Assembly: GCF_000265425.1 (NCBI RefSeq)
Contig: NC_018014.1
Coordinates: 1,922,001-1,986,000, forward strand
DNA length: 64,000 nt
Direction of reading: 5' to 3'
Source of the DNA: Terriglobus roseus DSM 18391
GTDB taxonomy: Bacteria > Acidobacteriota > Terriglobia > Terriglobales > Acidobacteriaceae
The notes under the pieces: generated by a model
Told to the model about the DNA's origin: nothing
Database searches by the model: none
The model's input: the letters and a program-made list of their open reading frames with translations, nothing else
Shown here: positions 41,217 through 48,929 of the stretch, in pieces
Layout: the number at the start of each line of letters is the position of its first letter
How positions within the stretch are numbered: the first letter of the stretch is position 1
Translations under genes and position numbers: made by a program

Positions 41217-42629
41217 ATGCAGAAGAAGGTAAGGATTACAGTAGTTGGTTCGGGTTATGTCGGTCTTGTGGCTGCAGCCTGTTTCGCAGAGATTGGACAT
41301 GACGTCATCTGTGTCGACAATGACCAGTCCAAGATCGACGCCCTCAAGGGCGGCGCATGCCTCATTCATGAAGAGTTCCTGCCAGAGTTGCTGGATCGTC
41401 ATCGCAATGGCCGCTTGCAGTTCAGCGCCAATCTGGCAGAAGCAACAGCAGGTTCTGACGCGATCTTCATCGCGGTAGGTACGCCCCAGTCGGATACAGG
41501 CGACGCAGATCTTTCTTACGTTGAGGCTGTCGCGAGCGAGATCGCACGCCACCTCACGCACTACACGGTGATCGTTGAGAAGAGCACGGTTCCTGTCTAC
41601 ACAAACGAGTGGATCCGCCGGACGCTCGAGCGCAACGGCGTTGAGCGTGGAATGTTCGACGTCGTATCGAACCCAGAATTCTTGCGTGAAGGAACGGCCG
41701 TTCGTGACTTCCTGCATCCGGATCGTATCGTCGTCGGATCGGACAAGCAGGAAGCTGCCGATGTTCTATCCGCTATCTATGCTCCGCTCACGGACGGCAC
41801 ATATTTTGACGGCGAGAGCGCCATCCCCGGCCCGTTGAACACAAACACCCCGGCGCCGATACTTCATACATCGACGAAGAGCGCCGAGATTATCAAGCAC
41901 GCCTCAAATGCGTTTCTGGCTTTGAAGATCTCGTTTATTAATGCGGTGTCGAATCTCTGCGAAGCAACAGACGCGAACGTCGAGCAGGTCGCAAGTGGCA
42001 TGGGCCTCGACAGCCGCATTGGTGGACGTTTCTTGCGTCCTGGCATCGGATATGGCGGCTCATGCTTTCCTAAGGATGTCGCCGCGTTTCGTTCAGTGGC
42101 TGATGCTCTTGGCGTCGACTTTTCTCTGTTGCGCGAAGTGGAAAGCATCAACATCGAGCAGCAGAAGCGCTTCCTGCGCAAGATTCGCTCCGCACTCTGG
42201 ACGCTTCGTGGAAAGAAGCTTGGCGTTCTCGGCCTCGCGTTCAAGGGTGGAACGGATGACATCCGTGACAGCCCTGCGATCGCGCTAATCCAGATGCTCA
42301 TCGAAGAGGGTTGCACGGTCTGTGCATTCGATCCGGCTGGCATGGAGCGCGCTCACGCTGTGCTGCCAGTCTCCGCAACCATGAGCTACGCTGCCGATGC
42401 CTATGAAGCGGCGATGGAGGCAGATGCCCTCCTGATCCTGACGGACTGGGATGAGTTCTGTGACCTGGATCTCAACCGTATCAAGCTCAACCTCCGCTAC
42501 CCGACGGTGCTTGATGGTCGCAACCTCTTCGACCCCAAGACGGTCTCTGGTGCAGGCCTGACCTACGTCAGCGTTGGCCGCCCGACCGCGCACCCCATAC
42601 GCGAACATGCTGTGAAGCAGACCGCGTAG
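41217..42629 (+). CDS. ugd: UDP-glucose 6-dehydrogenase
   Basis: A 470-residue NAD-dependent dehydrogenase that oxidises UDP-glucose to UDP-glucuronate for surface polysaccharides. N-terminal Rossmann domain 'ITVVGSGYVGLVAAACFAEIGHDVICVDND'; 'EKSTVPVYT' and 'SNPEFLREGTAVRDFLHPDRIVVG' in the middle; the catalytic Cys in 'GIGYGGSCFPKDV' near residue 285; a C-terminal nucleotide domain with 'LGVLGLAFKGGTDDIRDSPAI'. The length is normal (about 430-470), with a short insertion around 'DGESAIPGPLNTNTPAPIL'. GAAGGA precedes the ATG. It stands alone; no glycosyltransferases are adjacent. The CpsB-like phosphatase at 384 is too distant to imply an operon. Confidence 0.96.
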   Translation: MQKKVRITVVGSGYVGLVAAACFAEIGHDVICVDNDQSKIDALKGGACLIHEEFLPELLDRHRNGRLQFSANLAEATAGSDAIFIAVGTPQSDTGDADLSYVEAVASEIARHLTHYTVIVEKSTVPVYTNEWIRRTLERNGVERGMFDVVSNPEFLREGTAVRDFLHPDRIVVGSDKQEAADVLSAIYAPLTDGTYFDGESAIPGPLNTNTPAPILHTSTKSAEIIKHASNAFLALKISFINAVSNLCEATDANVEQVASGMGLDSRIGGRFLRPGIGYGGSCFPKDVAAFRSVADALGVDFSLLREVESINIEQQKRFLRKIRSALWTLRGKKLGVLGLAFKGGTDDIRDSPAIALIQMLIEEGCTVCAFDPAGMERAHAVLPVSATMSYAADAYEAAMEADALLILTDWDEFCDLDLNRIKLNLRYPTVLDGRNLFDPKTVSGAGLTYVSVGRPTAHPIREHAVKQTA

Positions 42630-43163
42630 GTACGCCGTCTGCTGGGTGCTGTGGATGGAAGGGAAGGCTCTACCAAATTTTCTGAAAAAGCGGTTTAGGT
42701 TGAGCCTCCCTTGCGCCTTGAGTAGATCTGCTCAAAGCCCCTCCCATCGACAGTCGCCGACATTGTGTGCGCTGGCAACTGACCATCGAAGGTCTTACGC
42801 AGAAAGGGTTCAAACGGTCAAACTTCCACAGCGCAGAAATCTATGAATCGACTTTCTGCATCGTAATGAACGTACAGAAACATCCCTGTAACGCATGGGG
42901 TCTTACGTCTGTCGGCTGAGCCGATCAGTCGTGAGCGTTCACGCCGAACTGGCGGTAGATCCATGAGTGGCAAGCGGTAAGAAGCTGATGAAAACAGGGA
43001 CGGACAGAGCCTTGCGTCTTGGAAGGCTTGTCTTGGCAGTTGCCTGCTTCTCGAGCCTCCAAGGGCAGTTAATGCGCCAGTAGTGGCGCACTGATCGCGG
43101 TGATGGAGATACAACGTCAATGTGGAATTGCAAACCTTTTCTTTTAAATCGGATCAATCATTC
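42630..43163. other. Gene-free region with several foldable RNA segments
   Basis: No coding frame is convincing. Hairpin-forming stretches on the plus strand include GCGCTG/CAGCGC (42769-42774 with 42829-42834) enclosing GACC-ATCGAA-GGTC; GCAGAAA/TTTCTGC (42833-42839 with 42853-42859), which competes with the first stem; an imperfect TTGGA.GGCT/AGCCTCCAA stem around 43018-43062 enclosing GGCAGTTGCC; and TGCGCCA-GTAG-TGGCGCA (43073-43090). None has a T-run. This may be the leader of the barrel-protein gene or an unannotated small RNA. Confidence 0.45.
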
Positions 43164-43790
43164 ATGACACAAAGGCGAATGCAGAAGCGCACCAACCGCA
43201 AGCGTAGGTTGAGCATGCTTCTTCCTGGACTTCTCGCGCTAATCCCATTCCAGCAGGCCCTCGGTCAGGCAGACCCCGCTGCCGTCAAGAAGATACCTCT
43301 ATCTTTTTTCGCGGGCGGCTCTGGTATCTACACAGGACTGTTAGGCAGCAAGAATCTGAGCATTACCGCGGGAGCTGATTTACGTCTGAGAGACGTCTTC
43401 GGCCTCGCGCCATCAGTAGAAATACGCGGTTCGTATCCAATCGTCCGTGGCAATGTGGTCAGCGAGAAAAATATTCTTGCAGGTCTACGGGTCGATCGGT
43501 CCTTCGGTCGCTTTACTCCGTATGGCAACATCCTCTTCGGACTTGGTCAACTGAGCTACGACCCACTTCGCCCAAATCCAGCGGGCACATTTGCCTACGC
43601 GTACTCGTCTTCCAATGTGATCTCGCCCGGCGCAGGCGTCGACTTTGAGATGACTCCCACTTGGGGCATCAAAGTCGATGGTCAGTTTCAGCGATATTCG
43701 GTGCCGGTCACTGACTCACATCACATCTACGCAAAGTCGGTTACTGTAGGCATCGTCTATCACCTGTTCTCAGGAAGCGGCCCCCGCTAA
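43164..43790 (+). CDS. Outer-membrane beta-barrel protein
   Basis: A 208-residue exported protein. A basic N-terminus (TQRRMQKRTNRKRRLSM) precedes a hydrophobic signal segment (LLPGLLALIPFQQALG, cleavage near QAD). The remainder alternates amphipathic beta strands with Gly and aromatic residues (LSFFAGGSGIYTGLLG, LAGLRVDRSFGRFTPYGNILFGLGQLSYD, VTVGIVYHLFSGSGPR), as in eight-stranded OmpA/OmpX-like barrels. No peptidoglycan-binding domain is attached. The start is uncertain; ATG 43164 is used, with 43179 and GTG 43122 as alternatives. It follows a long, possibly structured leader. The function is unknown beyond envelope location. Confidence 0.75.
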   Translation: MTQRRMQKRTNRKRRLSMLLPGLLALIPFQQALGQADPAAVKKIPLSFFAGGSGIYTGLLGSKNLSITAGADLRLRDVFGLAPSVEIRGSYPIVRGNVVSEKNILAGLRVDRSFGRFTPYGNILFGLGQLSYDPLRPNPAGTFAYAYSSSNVISPGAGVDFEMTPTWGIKVDGQFQRYSVPVTDSHHIYAKSVTVGIVYHLFSGSGPR

Positions 43791-44382
43791 TCCGGAAGGC
43801 CGCACAGTAGCCAGGCGCTGGGCACGTCCCTTTCAATTGATGGAAAGAGCATCTTGGCGACTAGCGTAGGACATCATCCCCCGAAAAATAATGCGCCACG
43901 GTTGGCGTGCGCTTACAGTCAGACCAGCAGTATCAGTGGTGCGGAAGTAGTCTTGCTCCCCGTTCTGAGCGGTCTTGATCGAGCTCCTTCACGCAAATAC
44001 ATTCGCGCCGGTCGCTAGGCTGGCCGCCGTCAGGCTCAGATTGCCCGCGATCTGGCATCGTCACGACATTCTGCCCTATAATGCCCCCGGACTGGCGATC
44101 GCGAAAATTCGCGATCGCTCTGTCGACGACGGCCTACCTGGCCGTGTCACAGGTTACAGCGGATGGCTTGCCTTTCTTAGGGAGCGTGTCGTGACCCGCA
44201 AGATTAAGTTCATCACAACAGCGTCTATGCTGAACATTCCGCCCAAACCAAGAGGATAGATCCGTGATCTGTCGAGAGCTTGGGCCTCTCGAAGACTACC
44301 TAGCCATCGATGCCATCGCGCAGATCACAACCAGAAAACGTCAGTTCGAGTTGTAGGAGGTCTTCGCACAAGATCGCCGGAT
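43791..44382. other. Gene-poor interval
   Basis: No gene is supported with confidence. It contains a TATAAT hexamer at 44077-44082 and, just downstream, a perfect 24-bp palindrome. A GTG at 44190 with AGGGAG 6 nt upstream opens a 22-codon peptide (VTRKIKFITTASML start). The interval may be eroded coding DNA. Confidence 0.5.
44095..44118. repeat. Perfect 24-bp palindrome
   Basis: GCGATCGCGAA-AA-TTCGCGATCGC, 11-bp arms with a 2-bp centre, begins 13 bp after a TATAAT hexamer. The position would suit an operator, and the symmetry a dimeric repressor. Confidence 0.65.
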
Positions 44383-44910
44383 GTGCCCTACGCTGTCCTG
44401 ATCTTCGTCGGGGCGGTCTCTTCAATGCGACCGATCGGCACCTTCAGGTTGGATCCAGGTAGATGGAAACCAAATGTCCACAAATGGTGGGCAATCTGGA
44501 GAAATGGGGAAATGCATAACTTATCCGCATCCACCCCCCAGCGAATTAACGGCTCGGTCTACCTCTTTGATTTTTGGACGTCCGGCGCAGGCGGAACCAC
44601 GGCGGTAACTGTAACACCGCCTCACAAGACAACCACCTTTGCGGCCCACCTTGAAGTCGGAAACTATTTGAACGTAATCTCTCAGGGCGGCGGAACGGCG
44701 ACCGTCAGCAATCCAGGGGCGAAGCTTGACGGCCTCTCATACTATCGACCATGGGATTCGGTCGCAGTATCAGCCAACCCCGCGGCTGGTTGCAGCTTCC
44801 TGCGATGGGACGGCTCATCCTCATCTTCTTCGTACCTGAACCTCAACATCACCGGCCCCACCAACCTCAACGCGGTCTTTGGATGTGGCAAAAATGCAGG
44901 CGGAAACTGA
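44383..44910 (+). pseudogene. C-terminal remnant of a secreted protein with InlB B-type repeats
   Basis: A 175-codon frame without a credible start (GTG, no ribosome binding site). Its second half resembles bacterial InlB B-repeat/'divergent' beta domains that end large acidobacterial surface proteins: 'RPWDSVAVSANPAAGCSFLRWDGSSSSS', 'LNLNITGPTNLNAVFGC', and an earlier partial unit 'YLFDFWTSGAGGTTAVTVTPPHKTTTFAAHLE'. There is no signal peptide or catalytic domain. It is best read as the surviving 3' end of a decayed gene, followed by a strong terminator at 44950-44989. A short intact gene remains possible. Confidence 0.5.
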
Positions 44911-44949
44911 TCTCCACCGTTCACTGACCACATAGCGTTCGCTGCAGAA

Positions 44950-44989
44950 AAAAGACCGCCCGTCACGATCTCGTGACGGGCGGTCTTTT
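44950..44989. terminator. Strong bidirectional terminator
   Basis: A perfect 19-bp stem (AAAAGACCGCCCGTCACGA and its complement) around a 2-nt loop, with A- and T-runs as the stem base, 40 nt after the InlB-repeat remnant. Confidence 0.9.
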
Positions 44990-45264
44990 CTGCGTGCTCA
45001 CCTCGTCATCACAGTGGACGGAAACCAATCCTTAGAAGTCCCGGACGAAGACACAGTCCAGGGGACGCAGTAGTCGCACGCGACACAGGCAGTGACGCTG
45101 AGGAGCGGGAAATGGTGTGAAGCAAAATGGAACGCGCAATGGCGTTGCTGGGCTGACAGGAGAGGAACAGCGCATGCAGAAAAACGCCACCCATATCAGA
45201 ATCACCCAAGGCATCTTATGACTGCCGTTCGCTGGATTTATCTGGGGATAGCGTTTCTGGTGAT
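44990..45264. other. Interval between terminator and tRNA
   Basis: Nothing convincing is present. A plus-strand peptide ending in a lipobox-like LVIGCGG overlaps the tRNA 3' end and is judged a coincidence. Confidence 0.5.
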
Positions 45265-45341
<77 letters not shown>

Positions 45342-45346
45342 TAACC

Positions 45347-45375
45347 AATATAGCTCCGTTGAAGTACTGAGTCAA
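45347..45375 (-). promoter_or_regulatory. Sigma-70-type promoter of the initiator tRNA
   Basis: On the minus strand TTGACT (45375-45370), a 17-nt spacer, and TATATT (45352-45347). Only five nucleotides separate the -10 box from the mature tRNA 5' end, so the transcript would have almost no leader. Confidence 0.75.
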
Positions 45376-45517
45376 TAGGTGGGCCGCCGCTCTGACTTGT
45401 CGCGACACAAGGCATAGCCTCCGCCACTCCGGTGCTAGCATCGATGCACGCAATTGCCATGCGCAAAATCTGAATTAATTCAAAAGTCCTTTCAAGGAAG
45501 TGAGACGACTCCTGTCC

Positions 45518-47476
45518 ATGCTGAAGCCCACTTATCTGTTGGTTGCTGCCGCCCTTGCTACATGCGTCTCTGCCAGTGCCTCCGCGCAGAAAGTGCCCAT
45601 CCAGATCACTGCAGATCTGACAGAAGGCGCGCGCCACCTCTATCACGCGGAAATCGATATCCCGGTCAAGCCCGACAGCACGGCTGACTTCATCACACCG
45701 CGCTGGATTCCTGGCACCCACGCGCCCGGCGGCCCATTGGCTGACCTGGTAGGCGTCGTCTTCACCGGCAACGGCCAGACGCTGAAATGGCGGCGCGATG
45801 ATGTCGAATTGGCGGAGTTCCACGTCACCGTACCCAAAGGCGTGACCAGCGTCCACGTTCATGTCGACTCCATCGTCTCCGGCCGCGTCACCACAAAGAT
45901 GTCCGTGCTCGAATGGGAGCGCCTGCTGATGTATCCGGCCAACGTCCCCACCAGGGACATTGCGATCCAGCCCTCCGTAACCGTTCCCGCAGGGTGGGGA
46001 ACCGGCACAGCTCTGAAGCCGGTCGGCACCGTTCCCACCCCGGCAGTCACGGGCGTTGACGAAGGCGCCCATACACCCACCTCCGGCTCCGTAACGACAA
46101 AGTACAACGTCACCAACGTCGAGCAGCTTGAGGATTCGCCGGTGATCACCGGCCTATACTTCCACGAGTTTCCGCTCGCACCGGAGATCACGCCCAAGCA
46201 CTTCATCGACGTCGTTTCGGACGACCCCGAAGACTCCAAAATGCGTCCGGAGACACTCGCAGAGATCGGAAACCTCGTCCGCGAGGCCGATGCCAACTAC
46301 GCCTCGCACCACTACAACGAGTACCACTTCCTTCTGACCCTCTCCGACCGGGCAGGCGGCGAAGGCCTCGAGCACGGTCAGTCATCCGACAACGGCGTAG
46401 GCGAGAAGGGCTTCGCAGACGACGGTCACCAGCTTGCCGAAGCAGACCTCCTCGCGCACGAGTTCACGCACTCCTGGAACGGCAAGTATCGCCGTCCCGC
46501 CCGGCTCTATCAACAGGACTTTGCCACCGCGCAGCAGGGTGACCTGATGTGGGTCTACGAGGGCATGACGCAGTACTGGGGCAACGTGCTCGCGGCGCGT
46601 GCCGGCCTCAAATCGCAGGAGCAGTATCGTGACCTGCTCGCGCTGAGTGCAGCCCAGCTCGATTACAAGTCTGGCCGCGCATGGCGCTCCACGGAAGATA
46701 CCGGCATCGCCGGCAGCCTCATCCGTGGCGGCAATCAGAACTGGGTCAACTGGCGTCGCGGTCAGGACTACTACCAGGAAGGCGAACTCGTCTGGCTCGA
46801 TGCCGACACGAAGATCCGTCAGCTTACCGATAACAAGAAGTCGCTGAATGACTTCGTAAAGATCTTCCTCGGCAAGGGTGGCAACACCGGCCCCATCGTT
46901 GTGGGCTATGAGTTCCCGGAACTGGTGAAGGATCTCAACGAAGTCGTGAAATTCGACTGGGATACCTTCCTCCGCCAGCGCATCATGAACATCAATCCGC
47001 GCGCAGACCTGGACGGCATCGAGCATGGCGGCTACAAACTCGTCTATCTCGATCACCCGTCCAAAAGCGAGCGCACACTCGCCAGCACCCGTCGTGGTGC
47101 CTCCATCAACGTCTGGTACTCACTCGGCATGCGTGTCGGCATAGACGGAACCCTCGGTGATATTCGTTGGAATGGCGTCGCCGACAAAGCGAAGCTGGCG
47201 CCCGGCGAAAAGATCATCTCGGTCAACGGTCTGGTCTTCTCCGCAGACAACATGAAGGCGGCTATCGTAAAGGCGAAGACGGACACAGCTCCCATCCACC
47301 TGCTCGTGCAGCAGGAAGACGCCATCATGCCGGTGGACCTGGACTACCACGAAGGCGAAAAGTATCCGGCCATGGTTCGCGTCGAAGGCACACCGGCATA
47401 CCTCGACGACATCACCAGGCCGCTGACAACACCGCAGCACGCACCCGCAGCAGACCCCGCAAAGCCGGCAAACTAA
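45518..47476 (+). CDS. M61-family metallopeptidase (glycyl aminopeptidase-like), secreted
   Basis: A 652-residue periplasmic or secreted peptidase. Signal peptide MLKPTYLLVAAALATCVSASA-SAQ. Residues ~25-190 are the M61 N-terminal beta domain (HLYHAEIDIPVKPDSTADFITPRWIPGTHAPGG). The zinc site is in 'LLAHEFTHSWNGKYRRP' (HExxH near residue 311), with the third ligand Glu in 'LMWVYEGMTQYWG'. A PDZ domain follows near 540-600 (AKLAPGEKIISVNGLVFSADNM). The length and order fit the family. The start is uncertain: ATG 45518 gives the signal peptide, while GTG 45500 sits too close to AAGGA. A strong terminator follows the gene. Physiological substrates are unknown. Confidence 0.92.
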   Translation: MLKPTYLLVAAALATCVSASASAQKVPIQITADLTEGARHLYHAEIDIPVKPDSTADFITPRWIPGTHAPGGPLADLVGVVFTGNGQTLKWRRDDVELAEFHVTVPKGVTSVHVHVDSIVSGRVTTKMSVLEWERLLMYPANVPTRDIAIQPSVTVPAGWGTGTALKPVGTVPTPAVTGVDEGAHTPTSGSVTTKYNVTNVEQLEDSPVITGLYFHEFPLAPEITPKHFIDVVSDDPEDSKMRPETLAEIGNLVREADANYASHHYNEYHFLLTLSDRAGGEGLEHGQSSDNGVGEKGFADDGHQLAEADLLAHEFTHSWNGKYRRPARLYQQDFATAQQGDLMWVYEGMTQYWGNVLAARAGLKSQEQYRDLLALSAAQLDYKSGRAWRSTEDTGIAGSLIRGGNQNWVNWRRGQDYYQEGELVWLDADTKIRQLTDNKKSLNDFVKIFLGKGGNTGPIVVGYEFPELVKDLNEVVKFDWDTFLRQRIMNINPRADLDGIEHGGYKLVYLDHPSKSERTLASTRRGASINVWYSLGMRVGIDGTLGDIRWNGVADKAKLAPGEKIISVNGLVFSADNMKAAIVKAKTDTAPIHLLVQQEDAIMPVDLDYHEGEKYPAMVRVEGTPAYLDDITRPLTTPQHAPAADPAKPAN

Positions 47477-47491
47477 ACCCCCGCAGCACAG

Positions 47492-47527
47492 CAAAAAGAG
47501 GCACGGCTCCGGCCGTGCCTCTTTTTG
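47492..47527. terminator. Bidirectional intrinsic terminator
   Basis: A perfect 16-bp stem (CAAAAAGAGGCACGGC and its complement) around TCCG, with A- and T-runs forming the stem base, 15 nt after the M61 stop. Confidence 0.9.
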
Positions 47528-47622
47528 TTGCCTTTAAGTCAGGCCAACTCGTCGCTCCCCAAAGCGGTGTGCTCGGCTCTAACGAACAAAAACTGCTGTT
47601 TGGTCAGGCTCAAAAACACGGT

Positions 47623-47642
47623 CTGCACCACAAAAAGTGCAG
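47623..47642. promoter_or_regulatory. Inverted repeat upstream of imuA, candidate SOS-type operator
   Basis: CTGCAC-N8-GTGCAG has perfect 6-bp arms, 54 bp before the imuA ATG. A second symmetric site, AACA-N8-TGTT, lies about 30 bp further upstream. imuA-imuB-dnaE2 operons are commonly LexA-controlled, but neither site equals a LexA box known to me for this phylum. Confidence 0.35.
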
Positions 47643-47695
47643 GTTGCACTCCCTACCGCAATAGGCGAAGATAAGGCGAAGAAAGGGCGACCCCC

Positions 47696-48916
47696 ATGCC
47701 TCACGCCGCAACGCTTCGCCGACAGATTGAAGATGCCCTGCAAGACCGAGTCCCAGGTGCACTTTCGCCCCGGCCCACCGGCGTGCGCGAGACCATCCCG
47801 ACCGGCATCGACGCTCTGGACGCGATGCTCCACGGCGGCCTGCCGATCGGAGCGTTAGCGGAACTGGTGGGGCCTGAATCCTCCGGCCGCACAACAGCTG
47901 CGCTCTCGTTCCTATCCCGGGTCACGGCCGACGGCAATGTGTGCGCCTGGATCGACGTCTCCGACGCGCTCGACCCCGAGACTGCCGCAGCCAACGGTGT
48001 CGACCTGGAGCGCCTGCTATGGGTCCGTTGTGCCCGAGGCAAGACCACCCCGCCCCATCCCCAACCGGAAAAAGTGGTGCCACAAACCATCGCATCCGCA
48101 CAGCAGCCACAGGTCGCCCCCGCCAGACCGGGGCCAACCGCACCCGGAGGCTGTGGCAGTCCACATCCCCGCAGCGAAGGTCGCAGCATGTCCGAAGCCA
48201 TCCACCAACTGCTGCACCAGCAGCCACGTTCCGCGTCCATTAAGGACGTGCGCCGAAATCGCGGCATCGGCACACCCGGCGCACCGAACCGCCCCCTCAC
48301 AGCCAAAGAAGATCAGAAGCGCGAAGAGCAGATCCCCACCGACCGGCGGCCGGCCCGCCGTGGTGAAAACCTGCAACCACTTACCACCCAGCAGGCTTCA
48401 ATCCTGCAGATGAAGGCAAGCCTCTCTGCGGTCATGGCAGAAAAGCAGGCTGCCATGAAAGCCCCAGCCCAGAAGCGCGAGTTCGTAAAAGGAGAGGCGC
48501 GCTGGTCTCCGCTCGACCGTGCGCTGCGTGCAACCGATCTGTTGTTACAGGCTGGCGGCTTCCGAGCCATCGTGCTCGACCTCGGCAGCACACCGGCAGA
48601 GATGGCGTGGAGAGTCCCCATGGCCACATGGTTTCGCTTTCGCGCCGCATGCGAGCGGTCGCGCGTCAGCGTCCTGCTCCTCACACAACATCCTTGCGCA
48701 CGCAGCAGTGCAGAGCTGGTCGTCCGCATGCAGCCCGGCCAGTTCGAACACACCGGCGCCGTCATGACCGGCATCACCTGGCGCAGTCAGGTCGAGCGTC
48801 AGAGAAAGCACCGGCCGGAACCGCAGCGAAAAGGCAACGTTGTCTCCATACGCAAGCAGCCACAGACAGACCCCGAGGGAACGTGGTCCGCATCCGCAAG
48901 CTGGGTGCGTGCGTGA
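47696..48916 (+). CDS. imuA: ImuA-type RecA-like mutasome protein
   Basis: A 406-residue protein. The N-terminal part (about 30-115) is RecA-like: 'IPTGIDALDAMLHGGLPIGALAELVGPESSG' followed by RTT, so the Walker A lysine is replaced by arginine. The core is interrupted by a low-complexity linker of about 150 residues (about 115-270, Pro/Gln/Arg-rich). The second core half follows (PLDRALRATDLLLQAGGFRAIVLDLG, RVSVLLLTQHPCARSSAELVVRM). ImuA supports translesion synthesis with ImuB and DnaE2. The order imuA-imuB-dnaE2 and near-abutting genes (13 nt to imuB) make the call firm despite low similarity of the linker. It is probably damage-inducible. Confidence 0.88.
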   Translation: MPHAATLRRQIEDALQDRVPGALSPRPTGVRETIPTGIDALDAMLHGGLPIGALAELVGPESSGRTTAALSFLSRVTADGNVCAWIDVSDALDPETAAANGVDLERLLWVRCARGKTTPPHPQPEKVVPQTIASAQQPQVAPARPGPTAPGGCGSPHPRSEGRSMSEAIHQLLHQQPRSASIKDVRRNRGIGTPGAPNRPLTAKEDQKREEQIPTDRRPARRGENLQPLTTQQASILQMKASLSAVMAEKQAAMKAPAQKREFVKGEARWSPLDRALRATDLLLQAGGFRAIVLDLGSTPAEMAWRVPMATWFRFRAACERSRVSVLLLTQHPCARSSAELVVRMQPGQFEHTGAVMTGITWRSQVERQRKHRPEPQRKGNVVSIRKQPQTDPEGTWSASASWVRA

Positions 48917-48929
48917 TGAGGATCCGTGG

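Noticed and set aside
42760..42860. Possible c-di-GMP-I (GEMM) riboswitch before the barrel-protein gene
   Set aside because: ACGCA and AAAGG segments are reminiscent, but the conserved GGCAAACC, GGGACGCAAAGCC and tetraloop-receptor elements do not line up.
44095..44118. GCGATCGC as a cyanobacterial HIP1-like repeat
   Set aside because: The octamer occurs here only as the two ends of one palindrome, and the gene content is not cyanobacterial.
43975..44259. A 94-codon plus-strand frame in the gene-poor interval
   Set aside because: No domain, no ribosome binding site, and a promoter-like TATAAT and palindrome lie inside it.
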